Under the pieces are notes generated by a model. It searched no databases and had not been told where the DNA came from. It saw only the letters and a list, made by a program, of their open reading frames with translations. The position numbers and the translations under genes are program-made. From positions 310,001-374,000 of the forward strand of contig NZ_WOTG01000002.1 of NCBI RefSeq assembly GCF_011516925.1: DNA of 64,000 bases. The letters run 5' to 3'. Shown one piece after another: positions 9,005-18,547 of the stretch. The stretch is from Acetobacter fabarum. Its GTDB lineage: Bacteria; Pseudomonadota; Alphaproteobacteria; Acetobacterales; Acetobacteraceae. Each line of letters starts with the position of its first letter. Within the stretch, counting starts at the first letter, position 1.

Positions 9005-10473
9005 GTCAGCATATCTTCGTGCCACAGGGCGCCATCGCGGGCCAGCAGGGAGCGGGTGGAGGCGGGGCCCCAGCTTCCCGCCGGGTAGGGTTCCAGCGGG
9101 GTCATGGCGTGCCGCCATGAGTTGAGAATGGGTTCAATCCACTGCCAGGAGGCTTCAACCTCGTCCCGGCGGATGAACAGGGCGGGGTCCCCGCGCACGG
9201 CATCGAGCAGAAGGCGCTCGTACGAATCCTGATACGTGACCGAAAAGGCATTTTCGTAAGACATGCCCAGCGTGGCATTGCGCACGCGGAACCCGCCTGC
9301 ACCGGGGTCACGCACCGCCATGACAAATGAGAGTTCCTCATGCGGGGCAATGCGGATAACCAGCCGCCCCGGAGAGGGCATGTTGGTAAAGATCGGCCAC
9401 ACCTGCGGGCGGAACTGGATGACAATTTCGGTGGTTTTGGTGGCCAGCCGCTTGCCGGTCCGCAGGTAGAAGGGGGTATGCCCCCAGCGCGCGGTACGGA
9501 TTTTGGTGCGGATGGCAACAAAGGTTTCCGTATTGCTGGCACGTCCGGTGCCCAGATCCTCGTTATAGCCGGGTACGTCCTGACGTTTGATCTCGCCTGC
9601 CACGTACTGCCCGCGAATAACGTTGCGGCGCACCATGTCCGGTGTCATGGGGCGCAGGGCGTTGAGCACTTTCAGCTTTTCGTTGCGCAGATCATCGGAG
9701 CCGAGGGAGGCCGGGGCATCCATGGCCACCATGCACAGGACCTGCAACAGGTGGTTTTGCACCATGTCGCGCAGAGCGCCCGATTCATCGTAATAGGAAC
9801 CACGGCTGCCCACCCCTACGGTTTCTGCCGCAGTAATCTGCACATGGGCTATGGCCTCGGACGACCACAGTTTTTCCAGTGCGGGGTTGGCAAAGCGCAG
9901 GGCCAGAATGTTCTGCACCCCTTCCTTACCCAGATAATGGTCAATCCGGTAAATGGATGCTTCGGGGAAGAACTGCCCCACCCCCTGATTGATGGCGCGT
10001 GCGGTTTCCAGATTAACGCCAATGGGCTTTTCCAGCACCACGCGGGAGTGCTGGTTAATCAGGTTATGCCGGGCCAGTGCCTCGCAGAGCGGGGAGTAGA
10101 GTGCTGGTGCGGTAGCCAGATAAAAAACACGGGGGCGGTCGTTAGCGCTCAGCAGGGTATCAAGCGTCTGCCAGTCCCCACCGGGTTTGAGCGCGTCGAG
10201 CGTAATATAGGTCAGCAGGCCCAGAAAATGGCGCAGGGTCTGTTCGTCCTGTGCGGTTTCGGGGGCGAACTCGCGCAGGGCGGCCTCGGTCTGCTCACGG
10301 AACTGCTCCGTGTTCAGTTCCGTGCGGGCAATGCAGATGATCTGCGCATCGTCACTGAACTCCTGCGCATGGAAGCGGCGCAAAAAGGCAGGGAGCAGCT
10401 TGCGGCGCGACAGGTCGCCCGTTGCGCCAAAAATAACAAAGTCAAAAGGTCCCGTGTGATTGACCAGAGCCAT
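9001..10473 (-). CDS. zwf: Glucose-6-phosphate 1-dehydrogenase
   Basis: Oxidises glucose-6-phosphate to 6-phosphogluconolactone with NAD(P)+, the entry to the oxidative pentose phosphate pathway that carries much sugar flux in acetic acid bacteria. From the ATG at 10473 the protein has 490 residues, standard for the family. The nucleotide loop FGATGDLSRRK begins at about residue 15 and the catalytic signature RIDHYLGKE lies at about 176-184. A reading frame extending back to 10596 would add 41 residues with no similarity to the family and is rejected. It overlaps the small membrane-protein gene downstream; no 6-phosphogluconolactonase gene is adjacent. Confidence 0.97.
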   Translation of the reverse strand: MALVNHTGPFDFVIFGATGDLSRRKLLPAFLRRFHAQEFSDDAQIICIARTELNTEQFREQTEAALREFAPETAQDEQTLRHFLGLLTYITLDALKPGGDWQTLDTLLSANDRPRVFYLATAPALYSPLCEALARHNLINQHSRVVLEKPIGVNLETARAINQGVGQFFPEASIYRIDHYLGKEGVQNILALRFANPALEKLWSSEAIAHVQITAAETVGVGSRGSYYDESGALRDMVQNHLLQVLCMVAMDAPASLGSDDLRNEKLKVLNALRPMTPDMVRRNVIRGQYVAGEIKRQDVPGYNEDLGTGRASNTETFVAIRTKIRTARWGHTPFYLRTGKRLATKTTEIVIQFRPQVWPIFTNMPSPGRLVIRIAPHEELSFVMAVRDPGAGGFRVRNATLGMSYENAFSVTYQDSYERLLLDAVRGDPALFIRRDEVEASWQWIEPILNSWRHAMTPLEPYPAGSWGPASTRSLLARDGALWHEDMLT

Positions 10474-10735
10474 GGAAAAAACATTCCCGCAAGGGTGGTG
10501 GGCAGGGCCGCCGTCAATAAAGGCGTTTGCAGGCGCTGTTACGCCACAGCGCACAAAGGCTGCTCCGCTTATGGAAGGCTCAGGACGTGTTTGCAAGGGT
10601 TAGAATGGTGTGTGATCATTGACCCCGTGCACACAGCACGATAAGCCCGCGCCTTTGGCAAGCAGCAGGATACGGGTTTTTGGTCTTCCGTATTCCTGCG
10701 CCTGAGATACGATGCGCAACTAAAGGGAGCCGAAC

Positions 10736-10996
10736 ATGGATGGCGAACAAGAAGACGCAGCAGTAGGCGGCATTGCCGCAGACCGTCTGAGAAGCATTAT
10801 CGAACGGGTTGAACGGCTCGAAGAAGAGCGCAAGGCGCTGGCAGGCGACATAAAGGACATTTTTACCGAGGCCAAATCCGCCGGGTTTGATGTCAAGGTC
10901 ATTCGCCAGATTATCCGCCAGCGCAAACAGGAACCTTCGGAAGTGGAAGAGCAGGAAACCCTGCTGGACATCTACCGCCGTGCGCTGGGCATGTAA
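10736..10996 (+). CDS. gapR: GapR family nucleoid-associated DNA-binding protein (DUF2312)
   Basis: Small DNA-binding protein of 86 residues. The sequence matches the DUF2312/GapR pattern: ADRLRSIIERVERLEEERKAL, DIKDIFTEAKSAGFD and VIRQIIRQRKQ. In Caulobacter, GapR binds overtwisted AT-rich DNA and helps topoisomerases during replication. It is predicted to be almost entirely helical and oligomeric. The start is supported by AAGGGAG six bases before the ATG. It sits between divergent zwf and a membrane-protein gene on the same strand, 42 bases downstream. Confidence 0.93.
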   Translation: MDGEQEDAAVGGIAADRLRSIIERVERLEEERKALAGDIKDIFTEAKSAGFDVKVIRQIIRQRKQEPSEVEEQETLLDIYRRALGM

Positions 10997-11038
10997 GATC
11001 ATCCACGCAGGCGCAACACAGGGTCGGGGCGGCTTTTG

Positions 11039-11701
11039 ATGATGACATTGTCTTTTCCCGAATGGGTACCGCTATGGGGCCAGTTGCTGGTTCTGGCGGT
11101 GGGCATTGTGTTCGGGCTTGCGTTCATGATGATGCCTTTTGCCGTTTTTGGCGTCAAAGGCAGGCTGGCTGAACTCTCCCTCCAGCTGGAGGAACTTCAG
11201 GCAGAACTGCGCGCGCGCGCCATGCAGGGCAACAGGGTGCCGGAAGGGTATGCGGGGCATGGGGCGGAACCCCCACTCCCCTTTACCCGCCGCGCAGAGA
11301 GCGAGAGCCGGCCCGTGGTGGAGGAAGTACGCCCCCCCGTGGTGGAAAAACCAGCCACCCCACGGGGTGTGCCCGTTTTTGCGGAACTGCGCGCACCAAG
11401 GGTGTCCGACGCCTACGAGGCCCGGCAGGAAGCTCCTCCGGCGCCTTCCATGGAATCCGACCCCTACAAGTCTGCTCCGGTCAGGCGCATGCCCTGGCAT
11501 GAGGAGGAAGACGAACAGCCGGAAAAAAGTGCCGAGGCCCAGCGCCGGCAAAAAGCGCCGGATGCCAACCAGGAAGCCTACCGTCCCGATTTCTCGCGTG
11601 AAGGGGGGCAGCCCCGTTCTGGCACAACGAGTGGGCGGTACGATGATTATATGGGCCGGGCCGAGCCCGTGCTGCATTTTCCCTCCCGCAACAAACCTTA
11701 A
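11039..11701 (+). CDS. Membrane-anchored protein with coiled coil and disordered tail, unknown function
   Basis: 220 residues, not recognised. Two consecutive ATG codons (11039 and 11042) are the likely starts; a TTG at 11036 is also in frame. A strong hydrophobic segment at about 12-40 (LLVLAVGIVFGLAFMMMPFAVFGV) is followed by a short heptad-like helix (LAELSLQLEELQAELRARA), then about 150 residues rich in Pro, Glu, Arg and Ala with no evident fold. The architecture resembles single-pass envelope scaffold proteins, but that is only a resemblance. It follows gapR on the same strand and is convergent with proB, leaving 49 bases with no clear terminator hairpin. Confidence 0.75.
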   Translation: MMTLSFPEWVPLWGQLLVLAVGIVFGLAFMMMPFAVFGVKGRLAELSLQLEELQAELRARAMQGNRVPEGYAGHGAEPPLPFTRRAESESRPVVEEVRPPVVEKPATPRGVPVFAELRAPRVSDAYEARQEAPPAPSMESDPYKSAPVRRMPWHEEEDEQPEKSAEAQRRQKAPDANQEAYRPDFSREGGQPRSGTTSGRYDDYMGRAEPVLHFPSRNKP

Positions 11702-11750
11702 CATTGGGTGTTGCGGGGGTTAGTTCCGTGGTGGCTTTGGGGCTGCTGTG

Positions 11751-12881
11751 TCAGACCATCACAAGGTCATCACGGTGGATGATCTCATCACGCCCCTGCC
11801 AGCCCAGAATACTGGCGGTCTCGCTTGAATGGTGCCCGGCTATGCGGCGTGCATCGTCCGCATCATAGGCGGCAAGGCCGTGGGCCAGTATGCGCCCGCT
11901 GGCATCCACCACCTCCACCAGATCACCCTGCGTAAAGTTGCCCTGTACGTGCAGAACGCCCGCAGGGAGCAGGGAGCCTCCTTTGCGCAGAGCTTCGGCT
12001 GCCCCCGCATCCACCTTGATTTCCCCCGTGGGGTTCAGGCTGCCGGCAATCCACTGCTTGCGGCCCGTATGCCCGTTGCTCTGGGGCAGGAACCATGAGC
12101 AGCGCGCGCCATCCATAAGAGCCTGCAGCGGGTGCATGGTTTTGCCAATGGCAATGGCCATGGCGCAGCCCGAGCGTGTGGCAATGTTGGCCGCCAGCAG
12201 TTTGGTGCGCATGCCGCCCGAGGAGTAGCCCGGTGGCGGCTCACCCCCCATGGCCTCGATTTCGGGCGTCAGGGCCTCAATAACCGGCAGGTGCTGCGCG
12301 TTGGGGTTGGTGCGTGGGTCGGCTGTGTACAGCCCGTCAATATCGGAGAGCAGCACAAGCTGGTCCGCATCGGTCATCTGCGCTACGCGGGCGGCCAGCC
12401 GGTCGTTATCTCCAAAGCGGATCTCGGCTGTGGCAATGGTGTCGTTCTCGTTAATCACCGGCACACACCCCAGTTCCAGTAGGGTATTCAAGGTGGCGCG
12501 GGCGTTCAGGTAGCGCTTGCGGTCTTCTGTGTCTTCGGGGGTTAGCAGCAGTTGGGCGGCTGTCAGCCCGTGGGCGGAAAGGGCATTGCTCCATGCCTGG
12601 GCAAGGCTGATCTGGCCTACGGCTGCTGCGGCCTGTTTTTCCGCCAGCCGCAGTGGCCCACCCGCAAGCCCCAGCGTATGCCGTGCCAGTGCTATGGCCC
12701 CGGAGGACACCACACTCACCGCCACGCCCTGTTTGCGTAAAACCGCTATATCTGCGGCAACGCTGGCCAGCCACTCCTGCCGTGGAGCGGCTTTTTGCGG
12801 GTCCACAACCAGAGCACTGCCGATTTTGATAACCAGCCGTTTTGCATGCAGGAGTGAGGGGCGGGGGCTGTCTGTGGTCAT
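11751..12881 (-). CDS. proB: Glutamate 5-kinase
   Basis: First step of proline biosynthesis, phosphorylating glutamate with ATP in the cytoplasm. The 376 residues comprise an amino-acid kinase domain beginning [12 protein letters not shown], with SSGAIALAR, the [10 protein letters not shown] segment and [12 protein letters not shown]-terminal PUA domain spans roughly 280-365 ([20 protein letters not shown]). It follows obgE with about 57 bases between them, the frequent obgE-proB arrangement of alphaproteobacteria. Confidence 0.97.
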   Translation of the reverse strand: MTTDSPRPSLLHAKRLVIKIGSALVVDPQKAAPRQEWLASVAADIAVLRKQGVAVSVVSSGAIALARHTLGLAGGPLRLAEKQAAAAVGQISLAQAWSNALSAHGLTAAQLLLTPEDTEDRKRYLNARATLNTLLELGCVPVINENDTIATAEIRFGDNDRLAARVAQMTDADQLVLLSDIDGLYTADPRTNPNAQHLPVIEALTPEIEAMGGEPPPGYSSGGMRTKLLAANIATRSGCAMAIAIGKTMHPLQALMDGARCSWFLPQSNGHTGRKQWIAGSLNPTGEIKVDAGAAEALRKGGSLLPAGVLHVQGNFTQGDLVEVVDASGRILAHGLAAYDADDARRIAGHHSSETASILGWQGRDEIIHRDDLVMV

Positions 12882-12938
12882 GGGCTCATCCGTTGGGGGA
12901 CAAGGCCCCCTCCAGCTATGGCATTGCGGGTTGGTGGG

Positions 12939-14024
<1,086 letters not shown>

Positions 14025-14060
14025 CTACGCTAAAACGTAGGCTGGAAAAACCCAGCCTGC

Positions 14061-14330
14061 TTATTCGGCTGCGAGGGGCAGCGCATCAACAGAAACGTGG
14101 ACGCGGCCTTCTGCACGGCGTTCAAAACGCACATTGCCGGGAACCAGAGCAAACAGCGTGTGGTCGCGGCCAACGCCAACGTTCACGCCAGCCTTTACCT
14201 TTGTGCCACGCTGGCGAATGATGATGTTGCCAGCAAGAACCTGCTCGCCACCAAACTTTTTTACACCAAGGCGGCGTCCGGCGCTATCGCGCCCGTTACG
14301 GGATGAACCGCCAGCTTTTTTTTGTGCCAT
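14061..14330 (-). CDS. rpmA: 50S ribosomal protein L27
   Basis: 89 residues beginning [16 protein letters not shown], the conserved L27 start whose N-terminal tail reaches the peptidyl-transferase centre. LGVKKFGGE and the following [11 protein letters not shown] are family hallmarks. No N-terminal cleavage extension of the kind seen in Firmicutes is present. It is 50 bases after rplU, in the usual L21-L27 pair. Confidence 0.98.
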   Translation of the reverse strand: MAQKKAGGSSRNGRDSAGRRLGVKKFGGEQVLAGNIIIRQRGTKVKAGVNVGVGRDHTLFALVPGNVRFERRAEGRVHVSVDALPLAAE

Positions 14331-14380
14331 GACCTAAGTCCTCCGTGGTCTAACCGGCCTGTTGTTTCCCCAAAGGGAAA

Positions 14381-14695
14381 TCAGGCGGCGTTAATTTCCT
14401 GAATGCGCAGAACGGTAACCGGCTGACGGTGGCCGTTTTTGCGGCGGCTGTTCTGCCGACGGCGCTTCTTGAAGATGATGACCTTCTTGAGGCGGTCCTG
14501 AGCGACAACGGTAGCCGTTACCTTTGCGCCAGCAACTGTGGGAGCGCCAATGGTCGTGCCGCTCTCGCCACCAACGGCCAGAACGTCATCAAAGGTGATG
14601 GTGGAGCCGGCTTCGACTTCCAGCTTTTCAACCTTCAGCACCATGTTGGGCTCAACCCGGTACTGTTTGCCGCCAGTGCGGATAACTGCGAACAT
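14381..14695 (-). CDS. rplU: 50S ribosomal protein L21
   Basis: 104 residues from the ATG at 14695 ([15 protein letters not shown]), the standard L21 start; an in-frame extension to 14803 lies in the leader and is rejected. The C-terminal basic stretch [17 protein letters not shown] is the rRNA-binding region. It is the first gene of rplU-rpmA-obgE-proB, with a leader of roughly 120 bases after the predicted promoter. Confidence 0.98.
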   Translation of the reverse strand: MFAVIRTGGKQYRVEPNMVLKVEKLEVEAGSTITFDDVLAVGGESGTTIGAPTVAGAKVTATVVAQDRLKKVIIFKKRRRQNSRRKNGHRQPVTVLRIQEINAA

Positions 14696-14821
14696 AAACT
14701 GTCTCTCTTTCCGATCTCTTGACCCTCGCGGCACCTTGGGCACAGGCGAAAAATCAGCTCGCTTTTTATTCTTTGGCCGCGACTTTGCACGGCATGCTTC
14801 CATCTGCGTGGATTAGCGGGG

Positions 14822-14851
14822 CTTTTACTGGCAGACTCGCTGCCACGTCAA
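14822..14851 (-). promoter_or_regulatory. Predicted rplU promoter with a palindrome in its spacer
   Basis: On the minus strand TTGACG (14851-14846) is followed by an 18-base spacer and TAAAAG (14827-14822). Most of the spacer (14829-14845) is the perfect inverted repeat TGGCAG-CGAGT-CTGCCA. The promoter lies just beyond the end of the preceding beta-propeller gene. Whether the palindrome binds a protein is inference. Confidence 0.5.
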
Positions 14852-14905
14852 TCAATAACTTGCGCTTTGGCGTAATTTTGGCGGTGAACCGGGGGTATGG
14901 CCCTG

Positions 14906-15829
14906 TTACGCCCCTTTGGGGTGGAAAAGTCTGGCACCAAGCTGCCTGACCTCACGCCATGCCTGCAAACCAATACCGTAGGCGGAAAGGTCCGTATATT
15001 TTGCATCAATCAGTGTAACGGGGCCAACTCCGGCCAGCGTATGCATGCCTTCTGTATAAGGAGCAAAACTGTCGTTCTGGCCGATGGCGGCCCCGGCGTG
15101 GGTTACAACCCGGTCGGGGGTCAGGGTGTCAAAGGTCAGGGGGCGGATTGCCCCACCATATGTATGTGTGCAGTCCTGCACCGGGAGCACCAGCTTGCCG
15201 TTGTGCACGCAGGGTGTGCCGCCGGGGCGGGTGCTTGCATTGTCCAGCCGGACAGGGTTTGCGTGGTGGCGCTGCCACGGGCCAAGCAGGCTGGAGGCAT
15301 ATGCCAGATGCAACGCGCCTACGGCTGCGGTGCGGCTGGTGGCGGGCATATAAAACAGCCACCACAGACCATCATGAAAAAAGGGTGTGGCGTCTATGGC
15401 AATGTCATCACCCAGATCAATTACCGTGGCTTCCTCCCACTGATCGGGGAAGTGCCTGCAACGGTAAAGTGTTAGTTTGCCCGAGCGAAAAGCCTCGGGC
15501 AGCATCCATGTATGGCCATCGGCTTCAAAAACATATGGGTAGGAGAGGTGCCACGGAGTCTGCAACACCTTGCGCTGCTCCAGCAGATGCAGGGATTTAT
15601 CGTAGATCAGGACATCTATGGAGCCTACGCGTACGCGGTAGTCATAGTCCTCGACAAACACGTAAAGCCTGTCATCGCGCCACAGGCCAAACGGGTCTGC
15701 ACGAAAGCAGAACCGGCGCATGGGAGGGGTCCAGACAACGGGCAGCCCTTCAAGCGTGCCCTGTGCCAGAATATGCTGGAGCGGGCTGTTTACAATGCCC
15801 ACACGCCAGATGTCTTTGCGCAATCCCAT
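14906..15829 (-). CDS. Five-bladed beta-propeller (GH43/GH32-like) protein of a polysaccharide locus
   Basis: 307 residues from the ATG at 15829 (MGLRKDIWRVG). Repeated blade-like segments with aromatic and aspartate-rich turns are visible: FRADPFGLWRDDRLYVFVE, HLSYPYVFEADGHTWMLPE, DATPFFHDGLWWLFYM and RPGGTPCVHNGKLVLPVQD. This is the pattern of the furanosidase-like propeller found in proteins named glucosamine inositolphosphorylceramide transferase-like in glycan loci. No signal peptide is evident, so a cytoplasmic sugar-binding or transferase-associated role is as likely as hydrolysis. It is the last gene of a minus-strand polysaccharide cluster. Fold assignment is moderately sure; activity is unknown. 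Confidence 0.65.
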   Translation of the reverse strand: MGLRKDIWRVGIVNSPLQHILAQGTLEGLPVVWTPPMRRFCFRADPFGLWRDDRLYVFVEDYDYRVRVGSIDVLIYDKSLHLLEQRKVLQTPWHLSYPYVFEADGHTWMLPEAFRSGKLTLYRCRHFPDQWEEATVIDLGDDIAIDATPFFHDGLWWLFYMPATSRTAAVGALHLAYASSLLGPWQRHHANPVRLDNASTRPGGTPCVHNGKLVLPVQDCTHTYGGAIRPLTFDTLTPDRVVTHAGAAIGQNDSFAPYTEGMHTLAGVGPVTLIDAKYTDLSAYGIGLQAWREVRQLGARLFHPKGA

Positions 15830-15877
15830 GGTCAAGAAAATCCCTGTTTTGTGCCGCCGGACTGAGGGGAGGCCGGG

Positions 15878-17185
15878 TTACCCCCTGTGTCTCAAATCAT
15901 TCTTGAAAAGCCATATCCCCACAAAGCGGGAGAGCAGAACCCCGGCGCTGGACAGTACGGTGGCAATGCAGGCACCGTAAAGTCCCATCTGGCTGGTAAA
16001 AATGTATAAAACCGGAAAATACAGTACCGTAATAACGGTGCGGTTAAGGGTTAAAAAGCGCACGCGGTTCATAACAGTCAATAACGGGTCTAGCGGTACA
16101 AGCAGCAGGTTGCAGGCAGTGGCAACCAGCATCATGGAAATATACAGGGATGAGTTTTCAATTGTTTCATGAAACATAAAGGAAAATATTTTCCCGCCGG
16201 AAAAAAATGAAAGAACAATAAGCGCGGAAGACAGCAGAAATAGAGCTGAAAACATGATGAAGGTCAGCTTTTTTAAGCCGCGCCAGTTGTTCTGATCCCG
16301 CATTTTAATCAGTTCCGGGTAAAGCACCGGGGTCAGCAGTTGTGCCGGCGTGGCTATGCCATCGGCAATCTGCCGCGATACCCGGAAAATAGCCGCGTCC
16401 GCCGGGCCAAGATGGCCACCAATAATAAGCGTTGCAATCTGCCCAGAAACAGAGCCGAGTGTCTGGTTCAGGGTCACATTGCGTGTGAAATCCCACATTC
16501 CCGGCAGCTTCCATTTGCGATTGTGGAAGGCATGCGCGTAGATTTTAAAAATATTCATTTTAATGGAGGAAAGTGCGAAGCACACAGAGCCAGCGTAATC
16601 AATAACCCGCGTAAGCCCCCAGATCAGCAGGAAGTAACCCAGAGTATAGTGGAGCTTGTAGCCAACAAATGTTGCGGATGTCTGAAATGTTGAGCACAGA
16701 AAATCTATGATCGGGGCAACGTGGAATTTGCCAGACAGGCGCAATATGCCATTGGACCACCCGGTGTACATAAACGGACTGCAAAAAGCATAAAGCAGAG
16801 CTAGCGTTATAATATGCTGGGGCCAGCTGGCGAGGGTGCCATAAATCAGAACCAGCACAATGCCCAGACTTAGGGCAATTGCAGCGGATAGCGTGTCCAG
16901 ACGTATGGAAAACCCGATAACCTGCTTGATAAGGGGGATATCCTTGCGGGCGAATGCCTCGCTCCCAAAGTGGATGAGCGTCTGCCATGATTGCATGCGT
17001 GAAACCATGGAGGCGGCGGAAGCAAGGGAATGAATGAGAATGAGCAGGCCAAAGTCCGCCAGCCCCAGAGTACGCACGGCAAGGGAAATGTAGATAAAAC
17101 TGCAAAGCGCATTGCCAATGCGTCCTGCGGTCAAAAAACCTACATTGCGGAATATGCTGTTAAAGAGTGATTTATCGCTGGCCAT
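15878..17185 (-). CDS. Polysaccharide flippase (Wzx / MATE-like)
   Basis: About 435 residues with roughly twelve hydrophobic segments spread evenly, beginning after an N-terminal basic stretch, as in oligosaccharide flippases of the MOP superfamily. It would carry lipid-linked glycan units across the inner membrane. The ATG at 17185 (MASDKSLFNSIFRNVGFL) seems the best start, though a GTG five codons upstream is possible and neither has a strong ribosome binding site. Its DNA is visibly more AT-rich than flanking core genes and uses more A/T-ending codons, a sign of acquisition common for O-antigen-type genes. It lies between the propeller gene and the glycosyltransferases. Confidence 0.85.
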   Translation of the reverse strand: MASDKSLFNSIFRNVGFLTAGRIGNALCSFIYISLAVRTLGLADFGLLILIHSLASAASMVSRMQSWQTLIHFGSEAFARKDIPLIKQVIGFSIRLDTLSAAIALSLGIVLVLIYGTLASWPQHIITLALLYAFCSPFMYTGWSNGILRLSGKFHVAPIIDFLCSTFQTSATFVGYKLHYTLGYFLLIWGLTRVIDYAGSVCFALSSIKMNIFKIYAHAFHNRKWKLPGMWDFTRNVTLNQTLGSVSGQIATLIIGGHLGPADAAIFRVSRQIADGIATPAQLLTPVLYPELIKMRDQNNWRGLKKLTFIMFSALFLLSSALIVLSFFSGGKIFSFMFHETIENSSLYISMMLVATACNLLLVPLDPLLTVMNRVRFLTLNRTVITVLYFPVLYIFTSQMGLYGACIATVLSSAGVLLSRFVGIWLFKNDLRHRG

Positions 17186-17323
17186 GAGGGTGTCGAACAC
17201 AAACTTGCGGATTTGTCCATGACCTGAACCCCCGATGTCTGGGAATGATCCCGGCCATGCTCCGTATGGACAATAAAAGCCATTATTCCGCCAGCCTTTA
17301 ATGTTCCCACAGGCAAAGTGTGC

Positions 17324-18451
17324 TCAGGTCGGGGCCAGATAATGCATGATGGCCTCGGCCCCACGTTGCGAAGCACCAAGCAGGGGGGCGCAGAAGGCGT
17401 CCTGGAAAAATTTTTCCTGCGCAGGGCGGTACAGGGCGTGGCGCTTTGCCGCATTGGCTATGGTGGGCATGAGGTCGTGCAGGTTTTCTACGACGTCGCC
17501 CAAGGTCCAGTATACAAAGTGCGGGTCATTCTTCCATGCGATTTTGTTGGGGTTTAAAAAAACGCAGGGGCGGGGAATGGCAAGGAACTCGTAAATCTGG
17601 CTACTGACATCCCCAATATAAAGAGCAGCCTGAGATGTGTATGTCATGTCCAGCATTGCAGGTGAGCCGGTATCAACCAGAATACCCGGCCCTTCCTGCC
17701 GTTTTAAGGCGCGCGCCTTAAAACCGAACCCCTTGTGAAACATTTTGATATGGGGGGCCACCACCAGATTATACCCCTCGGGTTTGTCCAGTTGTGCCCG
17801 AAATCCCTTGATAAGCGGCATCATCCATCTGGAGGCGGATGTCAGGGATCGCTGGCAATGGGGGTTGTAAAGGGCAAAAGGGTGGCCGTTGGCAAAATGA
17901 ATCGGCTTTTCGTGGCGCATGGCGGCAAAAACATCGAACTTCGGATAGCCGATAATTTTGCTGGCATGGTTTTGCAGCAGCCCATGGCTTTTGAAAAAAG
18001 TTTCTTCCTTGGGGCCGGACAGTAAGGTCAGGTCAAACTGGTCTATCAGGTTCTGGTCTTTTACGTAACGTCCTGCGGCCCCATGCATGAGTAGAATGAG
18101 CTTTGGTTTATTCAGCCCCATCTGCTTTAAAATGCCGGCTGAATACTCTGTTGCAATGACCGCATCATACGTATTCAGCTCGTCAACATTTTCTTTCAGA
18201 ACAAGGGTACGTTCCTGATCAAGGCGTCTGGCGCGCTTGAGTGCCTTTGCCCTCCATGATTTGGGGAAGGGCTTAAGGGGCAGGTCTGGTAAATCGAGCG
18301 AACGCCTGATGCGTTGCAGATGTAATGGTGTGTCGGGGAAGCTGTAATACTCAGTTACCTGATTACCCGGCATTGCCGCCAGCGCGCTCGCCACGGTTGC
18401 CGTGTGGTAGCACTGATATGGCTCGGCAATGTAGATAAAGGCAATTTTCAC
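17324..18451 (-). CDS. CDP-glycerol glycerophosphotransferase-like protein (copy 1)
   Basis: 375 residues starting at a GTG (18451). The C-terminal half carries the pattern of TagF/TagB-like polymer transferases: LMHGAAGRYV at about 123, a phosphate-binding region, ILVDTGSPAMLDMTYTS and GDVSSQIYEFLAIPRPCVFLN. Such enzymes transfer glycerol-phosphate or similar units from CDP-activated donors to surface glycans. No membrane segment is seen, so it would work at the inner face of the cytoplasmic membrane. It is clearly related to the protein encoded at 19727-20950, which shares the DTGS, DMTYT and GDVSSQ blocks. Donor and acceptor are unknown; CDP-ribitol-type donors are also possible. Confidence 0.75.
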   Translation of the reverse strand: MKIAFIYIAEPYQCYHTATVASALAAMPGNQVTEYYSFPDTPLHLQRIRRSLDLPDLPLKPFPKSWRAKALKRARRLDQERTLVLKENVDELNTYDAVIATEYSAGILKQMGLNKPKLILLMHGAAGRYVKDQNLIDQFDLTLLSGPKEETFFKSHGLLQNHASKIIGYPKFDVFAAMRHEKPIHFANGHPFALYNPHCQRSLTSASRWMMPLIKGFRAQLDKPEGYNLVVAPHIKMFHKGFGFKARALKRQEGPGILVDTGSPAMLDMTYTSQAALYIGDVSSQIYEFLAIPRPCVFLNPNKIAWKNDPHFVYWTLGDVVENLHDLMPTIANAAKRHALYRPAQEKFFQDAFCAPLLGASQRGAEAIMHYLAPT

Positions 18452-18547
18452 GACTAGTCTTTCTGGTCAGATTTACAAAGTGCTGAAATTTCAGGTTCTA
18501 AAATTGACAGGGTTTTATGGCATAAGAATGCAATCTTCAGGGCAGGA

